Assembly: GCA_937864815.1 (NCBI GenBank)
Contig: CALMJY010000019.1
Location: forward strand, 1-52,808
From: an uncultured Bacteroidota bacterium
GTDB lineage: Bacteria > Bacteroidota > Bacteroidia > Bacteroidales > VadinHA17
Direction: 5' to 3'
Length of the DNA stretch: 52,808 nt
Part shown: in pieces, positions 38,108 to 47,044 of the stretch
Numbering within the stretch: position 1 is the stretch's first letter
Layout: every line of letters starts with the position of its first letter
Position numbers and translations under genes: made by a program
Notes under the pieces: model-generated
What the model was told of the DNA's origin: nothing
Seen by the model: only the letters and a program-made list of their open reading frames with translations
The model's database searches: none

Positions 38108-40027
38108 CTAAAAAGATATCTGAATGGCATTTTTTATTTCCTTTAATGATACTGGCTTTACAAGATGCTGTTTCATAATGCCCGAATTTAGGAGTTTTTC
38201 CTCAAAAATGCTGCAATTCTGGCCTGTAACAATAATACACGGTGTCTCTGCATTTTTCTGAAGATAAATGTTCATAAAATCCTCTGGTTTTACCTGACCT
38301 GAATCGGTCATATAAATAATCAGATCAGGATGATTAACATCACCTGAAATTGCATTAACAAACTTTTGCCTGTCGGAAACATACATCAGGTCAAAGCCTG
38401 TATTCTCAAGAGCCATTGAAAGCATCCTCGATTCATGCTTGTTTCCTGCAATAAACAGAATTTTCTTCTTGGAACCATTAAATGATTCAGGAACTGTATC
38501 CTGCCTGGCTACAGGAAGATAAACAAAGAATTCAGAACCTTCATTTTTCTTGCTTGAAACAAGGATCTCTCCTTCCATTTCGGAGATAATACCATATGTT
38601 ACCGACAATCCGAGACCTGTCCCCTTGCCAATTTCGCGTGTTGTAAAAAATGGTTCGAATATTCTTCTAAGAACTGACGGTTCCATACCCTGACCAGTAT
38701 CTTTAAAAGAAAGAAATACATATTCGTCTGCAACTATATCCTTATTAAGCTGATCCTTGACAAGCCTGCCATCAATTACTTCCATTCTTACCGATAGTAT
38801 TCCGCCTTTCTCCTCCATTGCCTGAATGGCATTAGTCATAAGATTAATAAATACCCTGAATAGTTGTGTAGGATCGGCAAGCACTTTGACATCGGGCTGA
38901 ATAAATCTACTTTGTAATTCTATATTTTCCGGAATAGAAGACTTAATAAACCCAAGTGTTTCTTTGAGTACTTCCTCTACACTTACCGCGATTTTATCCT
39001 GCTCCACCTGCCTGCTGAATGTCAGAATCTGGTTTGTTATAGATTTGGCACGCAGAACTGCACTCTGGATTTTCGCCACCTTTTCCGAATTATCAGAATT
39101 CTGAGGCAGATCCTCCATCAGCAATTCTGAATAACCGGAGATAGTGGAAAGTATATTATTGAAATCATGGGCAATACCACCGGCCAGTGCCCCAATTGTC
39201 TCCAGATTATGAGCCTGAATCAGACGATTCTCCAGCATAAGTTCCCGGGAGGCATCTTCCACAACAAAATCGAGATAAGATTTTGTGTCTGTACTGTCGA
39301 AGGCCAGAAATCCGCTGATCCTGCAGGATATCTCTTTACCAAGACAGTCGTGGAGGGTAATTCTTCCAAAATTCACAATATGCTTTTCGAGAAGCTGCTC
39401 ACATTGAATATCAAAAAGAAAATCCTGGGGATAAAAAGTTCTGAAATTTGCTTTATTGATTGAGTTCTCATCATAGCATTCCATTATATCAAGAAACGAT
39501 CTGTTGGCATGAACAATAGAACCATCGGGCAAACACCTTACTATACCAATAGGGAGGTTTGTTTCCCTTTTTATAAGCTCTTCCTCTTTCTCCTTTATTT
39601 TCAGCTCCTTCTGTTTAGTTTCATGGATATCAAATGTTTCTGCTAACAAATGAGTTATACCTTCACCCCTGACTACAAGGGGTCTGAATGTAACCTCAAA
39701 AAATCTTTCACCGGATCCGGGAGTATTGAAGGCTGCCTCGTATTTGATAGTTTCACCTGAAAAGCAACGGTCAATATTGCTCTTAATGAAGTCGCAAAAA
39801 GTTTGAGTACCCCATATATCTGACAGAGATTTGCCTAAAATCTGGTCTACTGAAATATTATGTGCATTACAAAATGCCAGGTTTACTTTTTCATATATAT
39901 AATCCCTGTTGATTACACTAATCATCGACCTTGAATGGTTAATGATACTTTCTGAAATTTCCCTATCCTGTTCAATTGATTTCCCTTTTTTCGGACCTGC
40001 CAGCTGCACTTTTTTGTTTGATTTCAT
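38108..40027 (-). CDS. Soluble PAS-PAS histidine kinase with degenerate receiver
   Basis: A 639-residue cytosolic sensor kinase without membrane helices. Two PAS domains (about 25-135 and 155-260) precede the phosphoacceptor H287 in GGIAHDFNNILS and an ATP-binding domain with NLMTNAIQAM, KDTGQGM and FFTTREIGKGTGLGLS. The last about 115 residues have receiver topology, but the N-terminal acidic pair is replaced (ILFIAGNKH) and the Asp position in PDLIIYMTD is Tyr, so it cannot be phosphorylated in the normal way. It follows dnaX by 30 bases. The signal is not evident; the intact regulator downstream should take the phosphate. Confidence 0.88.
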   Translation of the reverse strand: MKSNKKVQLAGPKKGKSIEQDREISESIINHSRSMISVINRDYIYEKVNLAFCNAHNISVDQILGKSLSDIWGTQTFCDFIKSNIDRCFSGETIKYEAAFNTPGSGERFFEVTFRPLVVRGEGITHLLAETFDIHETKQKELKIKEKEEELIKRETNLPIGIVRCLPDGSIVHANRSFLDIMECYDENSINKANFRTFYPQDFLFDIQCEQLLEKHIVNFGRITLHDCLGKEISCRISGFLAFDSTDTKSYLDFVVEDASRELMLENRLIQAHNLETIGALAGGIAHDFNNILSTISGYSELLMEDLPQNSDNSEKVAKIQSAVLRAKSITNQILTFSRQVEQDKIAVSVEEVLKETLGFIKSSIPENIELQSRFIQPDVKVLADPTQLFRVFINLMTNAIQAMEEKGGILSVRMEVIDGRLVKDQLNKDIVADEYVFLSFKDTGQGMEPSVLRRIFEPFFTTREIGKGTGLGLSVTYGIISEMEGEILVSSKKNEGSEFFVYLPVARQDTVPESFNGSKKKILFIAGNKHESRMLSMALENTGFDLMYVSDRQKFVNAISGDVNHPDLIIYMTDSGQVKPEDFMNIYLQKNAETPCIIVTGQNCSIFEEKLLNSGIMKQHLVKPVSLKEIKNAIQISF

Positions 40028-40057
40028 AACAATGATATTTGATCATATCTGGTCATA

Positions 40058-41812
40058 TTAATTTAAATCCAGATTAAAAGTCTTTTTCATTTCCTTAAGC
40101 ACAGGATATTTGCTGAACAGGTAATTGTATTTCTGTTCATCAGAATAAAGAATGTCATTTTTTTCTGTAAGATCCACGATTGTTTCAATGTCAATTTCCT
40201 TAATATTGAATTTGTTTTCCAGAAATAATATCAACCGCTGCTTATAATACTGAACAAATGTATCCTTTTGAGTAGCGTTGCTCAAATGTATCTTGATTGT
40301 ATGACTGTTTTCCATCTCCGGTTTAATGGCCTTAAACATACTTACAATCCTGGTCCCTTCGCCGTCAAGCTGACCTACAAATTCCTGCCAGACTTTTTCA
40401 AGAGCCTCTGGATTTAACTCAGTTTTACTTTCTTTACTATCCTGAACGGGTAAGGGAACAATTACATCACCTGAAGGCCTATTTACATAATCATTTCCGT
40501 GATCAGCACTTAGAATATCTTTTATTGAAATGGACTTAGCCGATTTCTCTATTTTAGGATCATGTTTACCCGGAACAAATCCCGCGGATGCTTCAGTTTT
40601 TTCGTTTGATTTTTCTGCCTTTCTGACAATCTGAGATTTTGATGGAAGTGGCAGTTCATCCTCCTCTTTCACTGAAGCTATATGCTCAGACTTTTTTTTT
40701 TCCTGATCCCCGAATGAATCAGCCATTACTCTGCATAATCTGATAAGAGACAGCTCAACATGCAATCTTTGATTCTTGCTTGACTTATATGCCAGATCAC
40801 AGGCAGAGCCAATTTCTAATGCTTTAAACAGAAAATCCACAGAGCATTTGACTGTCTGCTTAATATAAAGTTGTTTTACTGCAGGGGTCGCTTCAAATAG
40901 TTTCACTGTTGTCTCATCCTTACAGACAAGCAGGTCACGCAGATGACTGTTAAGTCCGGAAATATAATTGTGGCCGTCAAATCCCTTCTCAAGGATTTCA
41001 TTAAATGTAAGTAATACAGCAGATACATCACCAGTCAAGGCACCATCGACTGTCTTAAAATAATATTCATAATCCAGTACATTGAGGTTATCAATTACAT
41101 CCCTGTATTTAACATTTTTTCCACAAAGGCTTACTATCTGGTCAAAAATAGAAAGGGCATCCCTGAGAGCTCCGTCAGCTTTCTGTCCGATCACATGCAA
41201 TGCTTCCTCTTCAGCTATTATTCCCTCATTTTTAGCAACATACATCAGACGATTAACAATATCCTCAATACGTATCCTGTTAAAATCAAAGATCTGACAC
41301 CGGGATAAAATTGTTGGTATTATTTTATGTTTTTCGGTTGTGGCAAGGATAAAAATTGCGTGTGCCGGTGGTTCCTCCAGGGTTTTCAGAAAGGCATTGA
41401 ATGCAGAGGACGATAACATATGTACCTCATCTATAATATATATGCTGTATTTTCCAATCTGCGGAGGAATCCTTACCTGGTCATTAAGACTCCGGATATC
41501 CTCCACTTTGTTATTCGAGGCAGCATCCAGTTCATGAATATTAAAGGATCTCAATGCTTTGAATGAAAGACATGATTCGCATTTATCGCAAGCTTCTGCA
41601 CTATCTCCAAGGTTTATACAATTAATCGTTTTTGCAAATATCCTTGCACATGTTGTTTTACCTACTCCTCTGGGGCCGCAAAACAGATAGGCATGTGCAA
41701 GATGATTGTTTTTAATAGCACTCTTCAGCGTATTTGTAATCGTATCCTGACCAACCACCATGTCAAAACTTGCAGGACGATATTTTCGGGCTGAAACGAT
41801 AAAATTTTCCAT
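40058..41812 (-). CDS. dnaX: DNA polymerase III subunits gamma/tau
   Basis: A 584-residue clamp-loader ATPase. The P-loop is GPRGVGKT (46-53), a zinc module uses C65, C75, C78 and C81, Walker B is IYIIDEVHMLS, and sensor 1 is ILATTEKHKI. Domain III ends near residue 360, followed by a variable charged linker and a C-terminal tau-like domain. I see no obvious slippery A-tract plus hairpin for a gamma frameshift. First gene of the minus-strand series dnaX-kinase. Confidence 0.95.
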   Translation of the reverse strand: MENFIVSARKYRPASFDMVVGQDTITNTLKSAIKNNHLAHAYLFCGPRGVGKTTCARIFAKTINCINLGDSAEACDKCESCLSFKALRSFNIHELDAASNNKVEDIRSLNDQVRIPPQIGKYSIYIIDEVHMLSSSAFNAFLKTLEEPPAHAIFILATTEKHKIIPTILSRCQIFDFNRIRIEDIVNRLMYVAKNEGIIAEEEALHVIGQKADGALRDALSIFDQIVSLCGKNVKYRDVIDNLNVLDYEYYFKTVDGALTGDVSAVLLTFNEILEKGFDGHNYISGLNSHLRDLLVCKDETTVKLFEATPAVKQLYIKQTVKCSVDFLFKALEIGSACDLAYKSSKNQRLHVELSLIRLCRVMADSFGDQEKKKSEHIASVKEEDELPLPSKSQIVRKAEKSNEKTEASAGFVPGKHDPKIEKSAKSISIKDILSADHGNDYVNRPSGDVIVPLPVQDSKESKTELNPEALEKVWQEFVGQLDGEGTRIVSMFKAIKPEMENSHTIKIHLSNATQKDTFVQYYKQRLILFLENKFNIKEIDIETIVDLTEKNDILYSDEQKYNYLFSKYPVLKEMKKTFNLDLN

Positions 41813-41845
41813 AAAGTCACTACTTATTCACTTTTTTTTTCAATG

Positions 41846-41853
41846 CAAATATA
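41846..41853 (-). promoter_or_regulatory. Promoter -7 element of dnaX
   Basis: Minus strand TATATTTG followed by C, 33 bases before the dnaX ATG, a full TAnnTTTGC match. Confidence 0.55.
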
Positions 41854-41976
41854 GCTTAAAAAGCCACGCCTTACATTGTCAAGGCAAATAATGCACCAGG
41901 CACTGAGTCAGAAATGAAAAATGGCAGATTAATCAAATTTTCAGAAGAATATTTTCTTATAATCCAAATTTTATTG

Positions 41977-41984
41977 TACTTTTG
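41977..41984 (+). promoter_or_regulatory. Promoter -7 element of rpsF-rpsR-rplI
   Basis: TACTTTTG followed by C, 39 bases before the rpsF ATG. The leader of about 34 bases is A/T-rich with no SD, and too short for the S6:S18-binding leader structure found in other bacteria. Confidence 0.6.
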
Positions 41985-42023
41985 CGAGCCAAAATCAATT
42001 AAACTAAATTAAGAATTAAAATT

Positions 42024-42377
42024 ATGTTGAATCAGTACGAAACCGTTTTCATTGCAACTCCCGTTTTGTCTGAGAACCAGATGAAGGAAGCGGTACAGAA
42101 GTTCAAGAAGGTCATCACCGATAATAAAGGTGAGATCGTTCATGAAGAGAACTGGGGCCTGAAAAAACTGGCCTATCCAATCCAGAAGAAATCAACAGGT
42201 TTTTATTACCTGCTTGAATTCAAGGGTACAGGTGATCTTGTAGAAAAACTTGAAGTCCAATATCGTCGTGACGAAAGGATTATAAGGTTTTTGACTTTCA
42301 GGATGGAAAAATTTGCCATCGAATACGCAGAAAAGAAAAGAAGACAGAAAGAATCAGGAAAATCTAAGGAGGAATAG
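42024..42377 (+). CDS. rpsF: 30S ribosomal protein bS6
   Basis: A 117-residue small-subunit protein that pairs with bS18 on the platform. It begins [16 protein letters not shown] and has the family stretch GKKLAYPI-like [24 protein letters not shown] and the RNA-facing [14 protein letters not shown]. The lysine-rich tail ([13 protein letters not shown]) also encodes, in its last codons, the AAGGAGG ahead of rpsR. The start has no SD, as is usual in the phylum. Confidence 0.97.
   Translation: MLNQYETVFIATPVLSENQMKEAVQKFKKVITDNKGEIVHEENWGLKKLAYPIQKKSTGFYYLLEFKGTGDLVEKLEVQYRRDERIIRFLTFRMEKFAIEYAEKKRRQKESGKSKEE
42366..42372 (+). promoter_or_regulatory. Strong Shine-Dalgarno before rpsR
   Basis: AAGGAGG with an eight-base spacer to the rpsR ATG, inside the last codons of rpsF (Lys-Glu-Glu). 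Near-optimal pairing and spacing, notable because bS18 itself forms part of the pocket that hides the anti-SD in Bacteroidota ribosomes. Confidence 0.6.
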
Positions 42378-42380
42378 GAT

Positions 42381-42650
42381 ATGGCACAGAACGAATCAGA
42401 AATCAGATATTTGACACCTCCCACAGTTGAGGTAAAAAAGAAGAAATATTGCCGTTTCAAGAAAAACAGGATAAGGTATATTGATTACAAGGATCCTGAA
42501 TTTTTGAAAAAATTTCTCAATGACCAGGGTAAGATCCTTCCAAGAAGAATTACCGGTACATCACTTAAATATCAGAGGAAAGTGTCAAAAGCTGTAAAAA
42601 GAGCAAGGCATATTGCACTTCTTCCTTATGTAACTGACCTATTAAAATAA
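42381..42650 (+). CDS. rpsR: 30S ribosomal protein bS18
   Basis: An 89-residue platform protein bound to bS6 and 16S rRNA. The core [44 protein letters not shown] and [10 protein letters not shown] is diagnostic. The first about 20 residues form an N-terminal extension ([19 protein letters not shown]) with a Cys. It starts three bases after the rpsF stop behind a strong SD. Confidence 0.97.
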   Translation: MAQNESEIRYLTPPTVEVKKKKYCRFKKNRIRYIDYKDPEFLKKFLNDQGKILPRRITGTSLKYQRKVSKAVKRARHIALLPYVTDLLK

Positions 42651-42655
42651 GGAGG
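42649..42655 (+). promoter_or_regulatory. Strong Shine-Dalgarno before rplI
   Basis: AAGGAGG begins within the rpsR stop (TAA) and has a seven-base spacer to the rplI ATG. Unlike the rpsR case most of it is non-coding, so protein sequence does not force it. Confidence 0.65.
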
Positions 42656-42662
42656 ATATACT

Positions 42663-43109
42663 ATGGAAATTATACTACTACAGGATGTTAATAAACTTGG
42701 GCAGAAGGATGACATCGTCAATGTAAAAGACGGTTATGGAAGAAATTATCTTATCCCAAGAGGGTTCGCTTTAGCTGCAACAACTTCGGCAAAAAAGATG
42801 CATGCCGAGAATTTAAGGCAGAGAGCACATAAAGAGGAGAAGATAAAAGCAGCGGCTCAGGAAATAGCTACTAAACTTGAAGGTTTTAAAATAACTGTTG
42901 GAGCAAAAACAAGTTCTTCAGGAAAGATATTCGGATCTGTAAATACCATTCAGATAGCTGAATCTCTTAAAGAGAAAGGCTTTGACATCGACCGTAAAAA
43001 CATCACACTTCCTCTTGATCAGATTAAAGAGGTTGGAAGCTATAAAGCTGTTGTTAAACTTCACAGAGATGTTAAGGTTGAAATAGAATTCGAAATAATA
43101 GGAGAATAA
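42663..43109 (+). CDS. rplI: 50S ribosomal protein bL9
   Basis: A 148-residue large-subunit protein. The N-terminal domain has the classic MEIILLQDVNKLGQKDDIVNVKDGYGRNYLIPRGFA, then a long connecting helix rich in Lys/Glu/Ala, and a C-terminal domain with GKIFGSVNTIQIAESL. Last gene of the operon, followed by a clear intrinsic terminator. Confidence 0.97.
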   Translation: MEIILLQDVNKLGQKDDIVNVKDGYGRNYLIPRGFALAATTSAKKMHAENLRQRAHKEEKIKAAAQEIATKLEGFKITVGAKTSSSGKIFGSVNTIQIAESLKEKGFDIDRKNITLPLDQIKEVGSYKAVVKLHRDVKVEIEFEIIGE

Positions 43110-43134
43110 TCTGAGGTCAACCTGTAAAATATAG

Positions 43135-43160
43135 AGGGCTCTTCCGGAGCCCTTTTTTAT
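43135..43160 (+). terminator. Intrinsic terminator of rpsF-rpsR-rplI
   Basis: AGGGCTC, loop TTCCG, GAGCCCT, then TTTTT. A 7-bp GC-rich stem 25 bases after the rplI stop. On the other strand there is no T run, so it serves the ribosomal operon only, ahead of convergent lptD. Confidence 0.85.
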
Positions 43161-43175
43161 TTCTGAATACTGATC

Positions 43176-45800
43176 CTAGTATTTATCATGGAAGTCTTTC
43201 TTTCTTTCATATTTAAGATCTCCAAGAACAGATGACTTGGCTCTGATTGTAAAATTCCATCCCTTCATTGAACCATTTGGAATCCAGTTTAAGACCATAA
43301 TCCAGCAGTGCAGGTCACGCCTGATCCCGATCTGGGTCATTGTAAGAGTTTTGCTTGTAAAATCATAACCACTGGTATAATCCATCATCATTTTCTTAGT
43401 AATTGTTACGCTGCCCACAAATGAAAGTGTCTGTGTAACAGTGGATTTCAGGGCAGGTTTTGAATAGTTAAGGCTGTAACTTACATTGAATGTCCATGGC
43501 ATTTCAAATTCAGAGTACCCATAAAGGTCAGTCCTGATGCCTGACATATTATCACTTTCTCCTTCCCTGCTTTCAGACATGGCCGGACCTCCAAGGGCCT
43601 GCTGGTTGCCAGTACCTGAACCGCCACCTGCTCCTTTTCCCATAATAAGCCTGTCAAGACTGAAATCAACACTGGCACCGAAACCGGTAAGCCTCATTAA
43701 TTTATTGTTTGCCTCAAGGGCAAAAGAACTAAGTGATTTACCGGTTGAATCTATTCCGTAAAGTGAAAATCCGGCCCTTCCCGATATATTAATATTTTCC
43801 ATTAATGTTGTTCGCGCAGTCATTGATATTGGCGACCATCTCATGGAATCAGCAAAAATATCATATCCTGTATTGATGCCGAAGTTGTCAATTATCTTAA
43901 CCTTTTTGGCAATACCAGTAGTATCATTTTTCTCAAATACTTTAGCCTCTACGAGGTTAACAAGCCCAAATGATAATGTCCCGCTCTTATTCGAAAGTGA
44001 TGGCGTTCCGTAAATATTTCCCTCAAATACAGAATATTCTTCAAAATTCTGACCGGAAGCATCCTTCTGAACAGTTTCGTACATATCTGAACTTAAACCG
44101 GGGATTTCAGGAATATAGCTGAATCCGACAGAGGGTTTAATTACGTGGCGTACCGCCTGCACCCGTGATTCAGGATTAAGGAAAGTATACATTCCGAATA
44201 TCTGCGGATTGAATCCGGCAGATATAGCAGGATTAACGGCCTGACCATAAAACATTCCTCTTAATGTATCCTTAACAACCTGGTTAGCTGTCGCATCCCA
44301 TGTTTTCTTAATTTTCTGAGAATACAGAACGCCTGAATAAGTTAGTGATGGTGATACATTGAAGTTTTTAAACGGACGGAGCTGGATACTGAGAGGTGCA
44401 TCGTGCTTAAAGCCATTCTGCATGCTTTCAAGACTCTCTCCTGTAAATAGCAGACTATCATATGTACTTATCCTGTTATCAAGAGATGATGAATACTGGA
44501 ACTGCAGTTCCTGATACCATTTGGTTTTTCCTGACTGACGTCCCATTTTAAGAGGATAAATCCTCGCCATATTAAAGCTAACTTTCGGCAGGTTTACATC
44601 AACAGTTTTGTTTTTTACGTTCTGACTATGGTTCATACTCGTTGAAAGATTAAACGGAGTACCTGCCCAGGACTTTGAATAGCTTACACTTGATTGCCGG
44701 GTTGTTGTAACATGGTCATTAACATTATAGCTGTTCTCCTTATCGTAACCTGCCGAACTCATATTCACACTTGCAGAAAACCTCGAACCCGGTGCAGCTT
44801 TGGGATCCTGGCTAAACATCCAGCCGAGCCTCCAGTTAGTAGCCTGCGAATAATCTTCCAGACCTTTGTGTCCTGTTATATTATTAGCGTAACTGAAACT
44901 AAGGTTACCATTATATTTATATAGCTTATTATAATTTGTAACAGCATTTGCAAGCCATGTCCCATTAGAATACACGTCTCCCTTTATACTAAGGTCCATA
45001 TAACTGCTGATACTGAAGTAATATCCCATATCCTTGAATGAGTATCCTCTCTCCCTTTCCTGTCCAAAACTTGGAAAAAGAATACCTGAAGCAGAATTTC
45101 TGGTATTGATAGGGAAATAACCGAAAGGAATTACAAGAGGAAGAGGTATGCCTTCCACAACAAGATTTCCAGGACCTGATACTATCTTTTCACCAGGATA
45201 AACTCTGGCCTTTGGCATATTTATATAAAAATGCGGAGTATCTGCATCACAGGTCGAGTATGTACTTTTGGAAATATTGGATGTACCATCTTCCAGAAGC
45301 TTTGTATAAGTGCTGTGAACAAGTCCATCGTCCTGTTTGGTAACAATATTTTTTACAAGAGCCTTTTTGGTTTTGAAATTATACGTCAGTTCATCGGCTT
45401 TAAATTCATTGCTTCCTTCCCTGAAGACAGGTGTTCCAATAAATTTACCACTTGTATCAGGTCTTCCTGCTGCGTACAGGAGATTGTTGCTCATATTGAA
45501 GATCATCGAATCGGCTTTGATCTCAATATCGCCATAATTAACAACTGCCTGATTCAGAAGGATTACCCTTTTATTCTTGATATCCCTCCTTACTGTACCA
45601 GATGCCTGGTAAGTAACTTTTTCATCTATTGCATTTGAGGAGATCTTTCTGAATCCTGGTTTCAGGCTGTCAACTATAATAGTATCAAGCTTTATGATGT
45701 TACTATCAGGAAGGACTTTCTTATCCTGACCGGCTAAGGAAAAAGAGGTGGCCAAAAACAGGCACAAAACAACGATCCGCTTTTCTTTAAAAAAATACAA
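43176..45800 (-). CDS. lptD: LptD/OstA-type LPS assembly outer-membrane protein
   Basis: An 874-residue protein from the TTG at 45800: short basic start, signal peptide (IVVLCLFLATSFSLAG), then an OstA-like beta-jellyroll domain (about residues 60-190, ADSMIFNMSNNLLYAAG, FKADELTYNFKTKKALVKN) and a large C-terminal beta-barrel of about 600 residues. Such proteins insert lipopolysaccharide or lipooligosaccharide into the outer leaflet. The ORF track starts at TTG 45851, but that codon overlaps the predicted promoter box, and no ATG exists before residue 100, so TTG 45800 is the best start. It diverges from the amidase gene. Confidence 0.85.
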   Translation of the reverse strand: MYFFKEKRIVVLCLFLATSFSLAGQDKKVLPDSNIIKLDTIIVDSLKPGFRKISSNAIDEKVTYQASGTVRRDIKNKRVILLNQAVVNYGDIEIKADSMIFNMSNNLLYAAGRPDTSGKFIGTPVFREGSNEFKADELTYNFKTKKALVKNIVTKQDDGLVHSTYTKLLEDGTSNISKSTYSTCDADTPHFYINMPKARVYPGEKIVSGPGNLVVEGIPLPLVIPFGYFPINTRNSASGILFPSFGQERERGYSFKDMGYYFSISSYMDLSIKGDVYSNGTWLANAVTNYNKLYKYNGNLSFSYANNITGHKGLEDYSQATNWRLGWMFSQDPKAAPGSRFSASVNMSSAGYDKENSYNVNDHVTTTRQSSVSYSKSWAGTPFNLSTSMNHSQNVKNKTVDVNLPKVSFNMARIYPLKMGRQSGKTKWYQELQFQYSSSLDNRISTYDSLLFTGESLESMQNGFKHDAPLSIQLRPFKNFNVSPSLTYSGVLYSQKIKKTWDATANQVVKDTLRGMFYGQAVNPAISAGFNPQIFGMYTFLNPESRVQAVRHVIKPSVGFSYIPEIPGLSSDMYETVQKDASGQNFEEYSVFEGNIYGTPSLSNKSGTLSFGLVNLVEAKVFEKNDTTGIAKKVKIIDNFGINTGYDIFADSMRWSPISMTARTTLMENINISGRAGFSLYGIDSTGKSLSSFALEANNKLMRLTGFGASVDFSLDRLIMGKGAGGGSGTGNQQALGGPAMSESREGESDNMSGIRTDLYGYSEFEMPWTFNVSYSLNYSKPALKSTVTQTLSFVGSVTITKKMMMDYTSGYDFTSKTLTMTQIGIRRDLHCWIMVLNWIPNGSMKGWNFTIRAKSSVLGDLKYERKKDFHDKY

Positions 45801-45809
45801 CTTAAATAC

Positions 45810-45817
45810 TATTTTTG
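45810..45817 (+). promoter_or_regulatory. Candidate promoter -7 element of the amidase gene
   Basis: TATTTTTG, 58 bases before the amidase ATG. A looser TAGTTTTTG follows at 45820-45828. No clear -33 element. Confidence 0.4.
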
Positions 45818-45848
45818 TATAGTTTTTGTGTTTACTGTTAAGCCAGCG

Positions 45849-45856
45849 CAAAACTA
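45849..45856 (-). promoter_or_regulatory. Promoter -7 element of lptD
   Basis: Minus strand TAGTTTTG followed by C. The predicted start is near 45845, downstream of the TTG at 45851, which decides the lptD start in favour of 45800. Confidence 0.5.
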
Positions 45857-45875
45857 ATAAAAAACCGCAACTTAA

Positions 45876-47033
45876 ATGACACTGGTTATTAAAAACGGGA
45901 AACTCCGCCGCAATTATATATATACTATTAAAATTATCCTGACCGCTTCATTTCTCCTGTTGCTATTTGACTCAACTGCAACAGATAGTCCTGATAAAAA
46001 ATGGGTAATAGTAATTGACGCCGGACACGGAGGAAAAGATCCGGGTGCACTTGGTTCATTCAGCAGGGAAAAAGATATTACTCTGGCAGTAGCACTTAAG
46101 ACCGGTGAATATATTGAGAAGAATCTTAAAAATGTCAGTGTAATATATACAAGAAAAACCGATACCTTTGTTGATCTTAAAGACAGGGCTAACTTAGCCA
46201 ACAAAAACAAAGCTGACCTGTTTATCTCAATCCATGCTAACTGGGCACCTACAAAAAAAATAATCGGAGCGGAAACTTTCATAATGGGGCATGCAAAAGA
46301 TGATGCAAACCTGCAGGTTGCTATGAAAGAAAATTCTGTCATACTTCTCGAAAGTGATTACTCTACAAAGTATGAGGATTTTGATCCAAATTCACCTGAA
46401 TCATATGTGATGTTCACTCTTATGCAGAACATATATCAGGATCAAAGTACTTTGCTGGCTTCCAAAATTCAATCTCAATACAAGGAAAGGCTAAGCAGGT
46501 CAGACAGGGGTGTCAAACAGGCTGGATTCTGGGTACTGTATATGACTACAATGCCATCCGTACTCACAGAACTTGGTTTTATCACCCACTCTTCTGAGGA
46601 AAAATATCTTAACTCAAAAGAAGGACAGGACTATCTTGCCTCGGCTATTTTCAGGGCTTGCAGGGAGTACATCAGTGAAACAGAAAGCAGAAGCGGTATA
46701 TCAGCTGTCAAGAAAACTGATGAGCCGGTTGAAAAAGAGTCTTCAGCTTTCAGGCAGTCAGCTGAGAGTTTACTCTTTATGGTTCAGGTCGGAACCTCCT
46801 CGGTAAGAACTGATATTAAACCAGAAAATTTCAAAGGACTAAAAGACATTACAGAAATAACTGAAAATCAAAGATATAAATATGCATCAGGAAGCTTTAA
46901 GGAGTATGAGGAAGCTGTTAATCACAGAAAAAAAATCATTGAAAAGTATCCGGATGCATTTGTAATAGCAGTTGAAGGGAACAAAACAGTACCTTTGCAG
47001 CAGGCTATCGAAAATAAGAAGAAGAAATTTTAA
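45876..47033 (+). CDS. N-acetylmuramoyl-L-alanine amidase (AmiC-type) with SPOR-like tail
   Basis: A 385-residue zinc amidase that cleaves between MurNAc and the stem peptide of peptidoglycan. The N-terminus is a signal or anchor segment (IYTIKIILTASFLLLLF). Zinc ligands and catalytic residues are visible as H51 (DAGHGGKDPGA), E65 (SREKD), H120 (SIHANWAP) and E232 (LTELGFI). From about residue 290 a SPOR-like domain (LLFMVQVGTS, RYKYASGSFKEYEEAVNHRKK) should bind denuded glycan at division sites. It is followed after 11 bases by the MCE gene. Confidence 0.92.
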   Translation: MTLVIKNGKLRRNYIYTIKIILTASFLLLLFDSTATDSPDKKWVIVIDAGHGGKDPGALGSFSREKDITLAVALKTGEYIEKNLKNVSVIYTRKTDTFVDLKDRANLANKNKADLFISIHANWAPTKKIIGAETFIMGHAKDDANLQVAMKENSVILLESDYSTKYEDFDPNSPESYVMFTLMQNIYQDQSTLLASKIQSQYKERLSRSDRGVKQAGFWVLYMTTMPSVLTELGFITHSSEEKYLNSKEGQDYLASAIFRACREYISETESRSGISAVKKTDEPVEKESSAFRQSAESLLFMVQVGTSSVRTDIKPENFKGLKDITEITENQRYKYASGSFKEYEEAVNHRKKIIEKYPDAFVIAVEGNKTVPLQQAIENKKKKF

Positions 47034-47044
47034 ACCAACACCCG

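Noticed and set aside
40058-41812. Programmed frameshift giving a separate gamma subunit of dnaX
   Set aside because: The longest A run in the coding strand lies in a Lys-rich linker without an evident downstream hairpin, so no support.
45231-45638. Plus-strand 135-residue ORF inside lptD
   Set aside because: Shadow of the OstA-like coding region on the other strand.
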